64,000 nucleotides of DNA, taken from assembly GCF_000422825.1 (NCBI RefSeq), contig NZ_KE383928.1, forward strand, positions 508,930-572,929. Direction: 5' to 3'. The number at the start of each line of letters is the position of its first letter. The stretch's first letter is position 1. Both the position numbers and the translations under genes were made by a program. The stretch comes from Nocardioides insulae DSM 17944 (GTDB taxonomy: Bacteria; Actinomycetota; Actinomycetes; Propionibacteriales; Nocardioidaceae). Below the pieces are notes generated by a model, which saw only the letters and a list, made by a program, of their open reading frames with translations, searched no databases and had not been told where the DNA came from. Shown here one piece after another: positions 60,174 through 64,000 of the stretch.

Positions 60174-60773
60174 ATGGGGATCAGGACCCTCGGCGGCCGG
60201 ATGACACTGGTCGCTCCAGTCACTGTGATCGCGCTGGTCGCATTCGGTCTCTCCGCCTGCGGGTCGGAGGAGGACACGCCGTCCACGACCGCCTCGGAGA
60301 CCCAGGACGGTTCGCCGACCGCCGACAGCTCCGGGGACGCGCAGGCGGCCCTGATGCTCGCGGACTCGGCGGTGGGCGAGATCGTGGTCGACGGCGAGGG
60401 CCGGGCGGTCTACCAGTACGACGCCGACCGGCAGGGCGCCACCACCAGCGCGTGCACCGGTGACTGTGCGCAGCAGTGGCCGGCCGTGCCCGCGGGCACG
60501 GCCGGGCCGGCGGACCTGCCCGCGCCCGGGGTCACCGGGAGGCTGGGCACCATCACCGGGGTGGACAACGTCTCCCAGCTGACCCTGGACGGCTGGCCGC
60601 TGTACTACTACGCCGGCGACGAGGAGCCCGGGGACGTCTCGGGTCAGGGTGTGGGTGGGGTCTGGTGGCTGCTCGCCTCGGACGGCACCCCGGTCACCTC
60701 GACCCCGGAGGGGACCAGCACCCCGGAGAGCGAGGACGACGAGGGGGGCAAGGGCGGGATGTACGGCTACTGA
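60174..60773 (+). CDS. Lipoprotein with secreted-repeat domain (COG4315 type)
   Basis: A 199-aa lipoprotein: hydrophobic signal and lipobox L-S-A-C with Cys29. After a Ser/Thr-rich linker, two copies of the short secreted repeat occur: VYQYDADRQGATTSACTGDCAQQWPAV and later LYYYAGDEEPGDVSGQGVGGVWWLLASDG. Two Cys in ACTGDC probably form a disulfide or bind metal. Function unknown; similar lipoproteins often accompany ECF sigma/anti-sigma pairs and are likely targets of them. Its last 7 bases overlap the 3' end of the convergent acyl-CoA synthetase gene. Confidence 0.87.
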   Translation: MGIRTLGGRMTLVAPVTVIALVAFGLSACGSEEDTPSTTASETQDGSPTADSSGDAQAALMLADSAVGEIVVDGEGRAVYQYDADRQGATTSACTGDCAQQWPAVPAGTAGPADLPAPGVTGRLGTITGVDNVSQLTLDGWPLYYYAGDEEPGDVSGQGVGGVWWLLASDGTPVTSTPEGTSTPESEDDEGGKGGMYGY

Positions 60774-62365
60774 TCCGACGCGTCCGCCGCGATCCCGCCG
60801 TGCTCCTCGCGCAGGTCGCGCTTGAGGATCTTGCCGGACGGGTTCTTCGGGAGGGCGTCGGCCAGGACGACGTACTTGGGGGTCTTGTAGCCGGCCAGGA
60901 CGCCGCGGGTGTGCTCGATGACCCCCTCGGGGGTGAGATCGGCCCCCTCAGCGGGTACGACGACGGCGGCCACCGCCTCGACCCAGCGGGGGTGGGAGAC
61001 ACCGAAGACCGCCACCTCGGCGACGCCGTCGAGCTGGTAGATGGCCTCCTCGACCTCGCGGGAGGCGACGTTCTCCCCGCCGGTCTTGATCATGTCCTTC
61101 TTCCGGTCGACCACGTAGAGGTGGCCGTCCTCGGTGAGGTAGCCGAGGTCGCCGGAGTGGAACCAACCGTGGGCGAAGGCCGCCGCGGTCTTCTCCGGCT
61201 GCCGGTAGTAGCCCAGCGTCGCGTGCGGGCTGCGGTGCACGATCTCCCCGACCGTGCCCGGTGGCACCGGCCGGTCATCCTCGTCCACGATGCGGGTCTC
61301 GACGTTGATCGAGGGACGACCGGCCGAGCCGGCGTGGCTGAGCTGCTCGTCGGGACCGAGGATCGTGGCGAGCGGCGCCATCTCGGTCTGTCCGTAGAAG
61401 TTCCACAGACGTACGCCGGGCAGCCGCCGGGTCAGCTCCTCCAGCACCGCCACCGGCATCGGGGAGGCGCCGTAGTAACCGGTGCGCAGGCTGGACAGGT
61501 CGGTCCGCTCGAACTCGGGGGACCGGAGCAGGCCGATCCACACCGTCGGTGGCGCGAAGTACTTGGTGACGCCGTGCTCCTCGATCGCGCGCAGCACGGC
61601 GGCCGGATCCGGGCCGGGCAGGATGACCGAGGTGGCACCGAGGTAGATGTCGACGCCGAGGAAGCAGTCCAGTTGCGCGCAGTGGTAGAGCGGCAGCGTG
61701 TGCAGTTCGACGTCGTCGGCGCGCATCTCGCCGTCGATGACACAGGAGACGTACTGCCACAGCAGCGCCCGGCTGGAGAGCAGCGCCCCCTTCGGCCGGG
61801 ACTCGGTGCCCGAGGTGAACATCATCCGCACCGGGTCGTCGTCGGCGACCGCGACCACCGGCGGCGTGCCCTCGTGCTCGGTCCACTCGGCGAGGTCGAC
61901 CCACCCGGAGGGGACCTCGCCGCCGGCGAGGCGGATCGCAGCGCGGGTGCGCACCGAGCCGGACGAACCGGCCAGGGCCTTCTCGGCCACGGGCAGCAGG
62001 GCGTCCTCGACGACGAAGGCGGTGCTCCCGCTCTGGTCGAGGATGAAGGCGATCTCCTCGGCGCCGAGCATGAAGTTGATCGGCACGAGCACGACGCCGA
62101 CCCGGGCGGTGGCGAAGTCGAGCACGGCGAACTGCCAGCAGTTGTGGCTCAGCAGCGCCAGTCGGTCGCCCTTGGTGAGTCCGGCGGCGGCGATCGCCGC
62201 GGCCGTGCGGTCGACCGCGGCGTCGAACTCGGCGAAGCTGAACCGCGTCTCACCGTCGATGATCGCGGTCTTGTCGGGCACTCGGGCGGCGGTACGCCGG
62301 GGCAGGTCACCCAGGCTCTGCTGTCGGGCGAGGGCGATGAGGGGATCGCTGGGCGTCTCGGGCAC
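60767..62365 (-). CDS. Acyl-CoA synthetase (AMP-forming)
   Basis: A 532-aa ANL ligase: A3 loop FTSGTESRPKGAL, A5 FYGQTEMAPLA, A7 HSGDLGYL, hinge DRKKDMIKTGGENVASREVE, and the A10 lysine in NPSGKILKRDL. GTG 62365 has AGGAG 4 nt upstream; an in-frame TTG 62383 is the alternative. The C-terminal stop (TAG, 60767-60769) lies within the convergent lipoprotein gene. The TetR gene upstream on the same strand is its probable regulator. The substrate may be a fatty, cyclic or branched acid. Confidence 0.9.
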   Translation of the reverse strand: MPETPSDPLIALARQQSLGDLPRRTAARVPDKTAIIDGETRFSFAEFDAAVDRTAAAIAAAGLTKGDRLALLSHNCWQFAVLDFATARVGVVLVPINFMLGAEEIAFILDQSGSTAFVVEDALLPVAEKALAGSSGSVRTRAAIRLAGGEVPSGWVDLAEWTEHEGTPPVVAVADDDPVRMMFTSGTESRPKGALLSSRALLWQYVSCVIDGEMRADDVELHTLPLYHCAQLDCFLGVDIYLGATSVILPGPDPAAVLRAIEEHGVTKYFAPPTVWIGLLRSPEFERTDLSSLRTGYYGASPMPVAVLEELTRRLPGVRLWNFYGQTEMAPLATILGPDEQLSHAGSAGRPSINVETRIVDEDDRPVPPGTVGEIVHRSPHATLGYYRQPEKTAAAFAHGWFHSGDLGYLTEDGHLYVVDRKKDMIKTGGENVASREVEEAIYQLDGVAEVAVFGVSHPRWVEAVAAVVVPAEGADLTPEGVIEHTRGVLAGYKTPKYVVLADALPKNPSGKILKRDLREEHGGIAADASDQ

Positions 62366-62374
62366 GGTGCTCCT

Positions 62375-62398
62375 CGGTGACAAAGGGTCGGGTCACCG
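62375..62398. promoter_or_regulatory. Inverted repeat upstream of the acyl-CoA synthetase
   Basis: CGGTGAC (62375-62381) and GTCACCG (62392-62398) are perfectly complementary, 10 bp apart. It may be an operator for the nearby TetR protein. It differs from the AACGATCGTT sites. Confidence 0.45.
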
Positions 62399-62527
62399 CG
62401 ATCTTAGGGTCAGAGCTACCGGCAGCCGGGCCGGGCGACGTCCGGGTGTGGGATCGACGACGTCAACGCAGGTGCCCGCCCGGTACGCCGGTGGCTGCCC
62501 TCCTCGCGCCGGATCGGTCGCGCGGTG

Positions 62528-63145
62528 TCACAGCAGGACGCCGCGGGCCAGCCGTCGCCAGCCCGGCAGATGCGGGTCCGTGCTGGGGTCGCGCTCGGTG
62601 AAGGCGTAGGTGAAGGCGACGCCCCGCATGCTGGTGTTGAGCAGTTCGCGGAGGTCGGCGTACCCGGGGCGGGCGGCGAGGTCCGGGCCGAAGAGGCGGC
62701 CACAGGACTCGGCGAGGGCGGCGCCCATCTGCTGCTCGGAGGGCAGCAGGCTGCGCCGGAGTTCGGGCACCTGCCGGGAGGCGAGCCAGAGCTCGGCGGA
62801 TGCCCAGAACATCTCGGAGTGGTAGGAGAGCCACATCGCGGTGACGGCCGCGTCGATCCGCTCCTCGGGGCCGAGGGCGGGATCGATCGAGGTCGGGCTC
62901 TCCTCCAGTCGGCGGTGCACCAGGTGGCGTACCGCGGCGATCAGCAGGGCGTCCCGGGAGGGGAAGTGGTGCAGCAGCCGGCCCCGGGAGACCCCGGCGA
63001 GGCGCTGGATGCGCAGCGTCGAGGCGCCGGCGTACCCGTACTCGACGAGGGCCCGGAGAGCGGCTTCGATCAGCAGCAGTTCGGTGTCGCGGCTGCGTTG
63101 CTGCCGGGCCCGGGTTCGAGGCGGCTCGAGCCGGTCCGCCGTCAC
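62528..63145 (-). CDS. TetR/AcrR-family regulator
   Basis: A 205-aa repressor. N-terminal HTH: TELLLIEAALRALVEYGYAGASTLRIQRLAGVSRGRLLHHFPSRDALL. The ligand domain is all-helical with a Trp-rich patch (MFWASAELWLASRQ). GTG 63145 overlaps the stop of the upstream phosphotransferase gene (GTGA, 63142-63145), so the two are co-translated. It lies 162 bp upstream of the acyl-CoA synthetase start. It is the only TetR gene in the window and could also read the distant AACGATCGTT sites, though nothing proves this. Confidence 0.92.
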   Translation of the reverse strand: MTADRLEPPRTRARQQRSRDTELLLIEAALRALVEYGYAGASTLRIQRLAGVSRGRLLHHFPSRDALLIAAVRHLVHRRLEESPTSIDPALGPEERIDAAVTAMWLSYHSEMFWASAELWLASRQVPELRRSLLPSEQQMGAALAESCGRLFGPDLAARPGYADLRELLNTSMRGVAFTYAFTERDPSTDPHLPGWRRLARGVLL

Positions 63146-64000
63146 ACCGGCCGCTCCAGATGACGTGGGTTGGCGACCGCGACCCGGTCGCGCACGGCGG
63201 CACGGACGGCGGTGGTGACCTCGGCCCAGCGCGCGTCGAGATCACCGCGCTCGATGGCCAGGCTCAGCTCGGCGTCGTCGGCCACGCCCAGCGACGTGAG
63301 CTGCGCGGCGTGGGTCCGCCGCGCCTCGGGGCCGAGCAGCGCCTCACGCTGCAGCATGGCGACCACATTGGCGGCCACGCGGGCCTCGAAGCCGAGTGCG
63401 CCGCCCAACGGCATCGCCGAGGTGGTGAGGAAGTGGCTGACCCCGTCGGCGAGCTGGGCCGCGTTCGGCCAGCCGTAGAGGTCGGTGCCCTCGCTGTAGT
63501 CGGGCAGCGGGGGAGCCTGGTGCGGCTCGTCCAGACCGAGGGCGAGCAGCACATCGAACTCCTGCTCGCAGGTACGCCGCCCGATCGCGGCCCGCTCCAC
63601 GGAGGGCTGGGCGCCGGAGGTGTGGGTGGTGGTCATCCGCTGGCACATCATCCCCCACTTGACCGTGGCGAACAGCTCCCACCAGGCGAGGTGCTCGTCG
63701 GTGGGACGCCAGCCGGCCTCCTCGGCGTACCCGTCGAGGAGCTCCTCGCGGGTGCCGACCCCGCCGGCCGGGAGTGGGGACCCGAAGCGCCAGACCTTGG
63801 CGCACAGCCAGCCGAGGTCCTCCACCGGGTCGCCCCGGTGCACCAGTTCCCAGTCGAGCACCGCGGCGAGCCCGTCCCCGTCGATGAGCAGGTTGCCGAG
63901 CCGGAAGTCGCCGTGCACCAGCGTGGTGCGGCCCGAGGACGGGGCGCGGCGCCGGAGTTCGCGCAGGCCGAGCGCCAGTCCGGGGGCGACCGGGACACCG
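63142..64000 (-). CDS. Phosphotransferase family protein, ACAD10/11 N-domain-like (5' end outside window)
   Basis: The last 285 or so residues of an aminoglycoside-phosphotransferase-fold kinase; the start lies beyond position 64000. The catalytic loop VHGDFRLGNLL (Asp in HGD) and the metal motif AVLDWELVHRGDPVEDLGWL are the pattern of the ACAD10/11 N-terminal kinase domain, which in characterised systems phosphorylates 4-hydroxyacyl groups. The C-terminal helical region (WWELFATVKWGMMCQRM ...) is long and typical of the bacterial stand-alone forms. It is coupled to the TetR gene and therefore belongs to the same operon as the acyl-CoA synthetase below. Confidence 0.87.
   Translation of the reverse strand, partial: GVPVAPGLALGLRELRRRAPSSGRTTLVHGDFRLGNLLIDGDGLAAVLDWELVHRGDPVEDLGWLCAKVWRFGSPLPAGGVGTREELLDGYAEEAGWRPTDEHLAWWELFATVKWGMMCQRMTTTHTSGAQPSVERAAIGRRTCEQEFDVLLALGLDEPHQAPPLPDYSEGTDLYGWPNAAQLADGVSHFLTTSAMPLGGALGFEARVAANVVAMLQREALLGPEARRTHAAQLTSLGVADDAELSLAIERGDLDARWAEVTTAVRAAVRDRVAVANPRHLERPV

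Overview
ORGANISM. The window is very GC-rich and coding-dense. It carries markers typical of mycolate-free or mycolate-containing Actinomycetota: mycothiol synthase (MshD), a GlnR-type orphan response regulator, an HbhA-like Lys/Ala-tail protein with its usual XRE and DUF2516 neighbours, a mycofactocin-type SDR, nitrobindin, DUF1416 (SseC), ectABC, and many genes whose start codon lies 6-8 nt after a TANNNT -10 element (leaderless). A Nocardioides-like member of the Propionibacteriales is my best guess. That is inference from style and gene content; no rRNA is present. I see no prophage, IS element, CRISPR array or tRNA. LAYOUT. (1) 1-3.8 kb: tail of a sulfatase, a cold-shock protein, and a copper module csoR-copZ-copA. 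(2) 3.9-13.4 kb: a phosphate block, mutT1-like, PHO boxes, pstSCAB, a DUF47 PhoU-like protein, a PiT transporter and, convergent, polyphosphate kinase. Three perfect 53-bp tandem repeats sit exactly at the pstC/pstA junction. (3) 13.5-16.7 kb: an HSL-type esterase and a 689-aa protein with a proline-free coiled-coil rod and a C-terminal beta domain of unknown role. (4) 16.9-24.8 kb: a conserved actinobacterial core block with ald, nitrobindin, Fur, YgfZ, mshD, glnR and a sulfur-relay cluster (ThiS/MoaD-like, thioredoxin, rhodanese CysA, SseC). The rhodanese is preceded by a leaderless, Cys-containing leader-peptide ORF. (5) 24.8-30.5 kb: GntP and BCCT transporters, a small monooxygenase behind an 18-bp palindrome, Dtd and a secreted DUF1080 protein. 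(6) 30.5-35.4 kb: sulfate activation, cysN, cysD, a TauE/SafE exporter and an APS kinase with a degenerate N-terminal domain. (7) 35.4-38.9 kb: asparaginase, XRE regulator, HbhA-like protein, DUF2516, cupin. (8) 38.9-43.3 kb: dTDP-rhamnose genes (rmlCD fusion, rmlB, rmlA) and galE. (9) 43.3-51.3 kb: a RibD-like reductase, two crotonases, an orphan metal-receptor-like protein, and an acyl-CoA module (fadD, nitronate monooxygenase, ACAD10/11-like dehydrogenase, SDR) sharing an AACGATCGTT palindrome. (10) 51.4-55.2 kb: icmF with a MarR regulator. (11) 55.3-57.8 kb: ectABC without ectD. (12) 57.9-64 kb: mycofactocin-type SDR, a SigL/RslA-like sigma and anti-sigma pair with a lipoprotein, a second acyl-CoA synthetase, TetR, and the C-terminal part of an ACAD10/11-like phosphotransferase. 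HOW IT FITS TOGETHER. Three nutrient circuits dominate: phosphate capture and storage (pst, pit, ppk, mutT1), sulfur uptake and relay (cysDNC, TauE, rhodanese, SseC), and acyl-CoA breakdown feeding a B12 mutase. Most of the window is ordinary core chromosome. The parts least explained are the chain of overlapping mini-ORFs in the pst operon, the coiled-coil rod protein, and the shared-operator acyl-CoA regulon.
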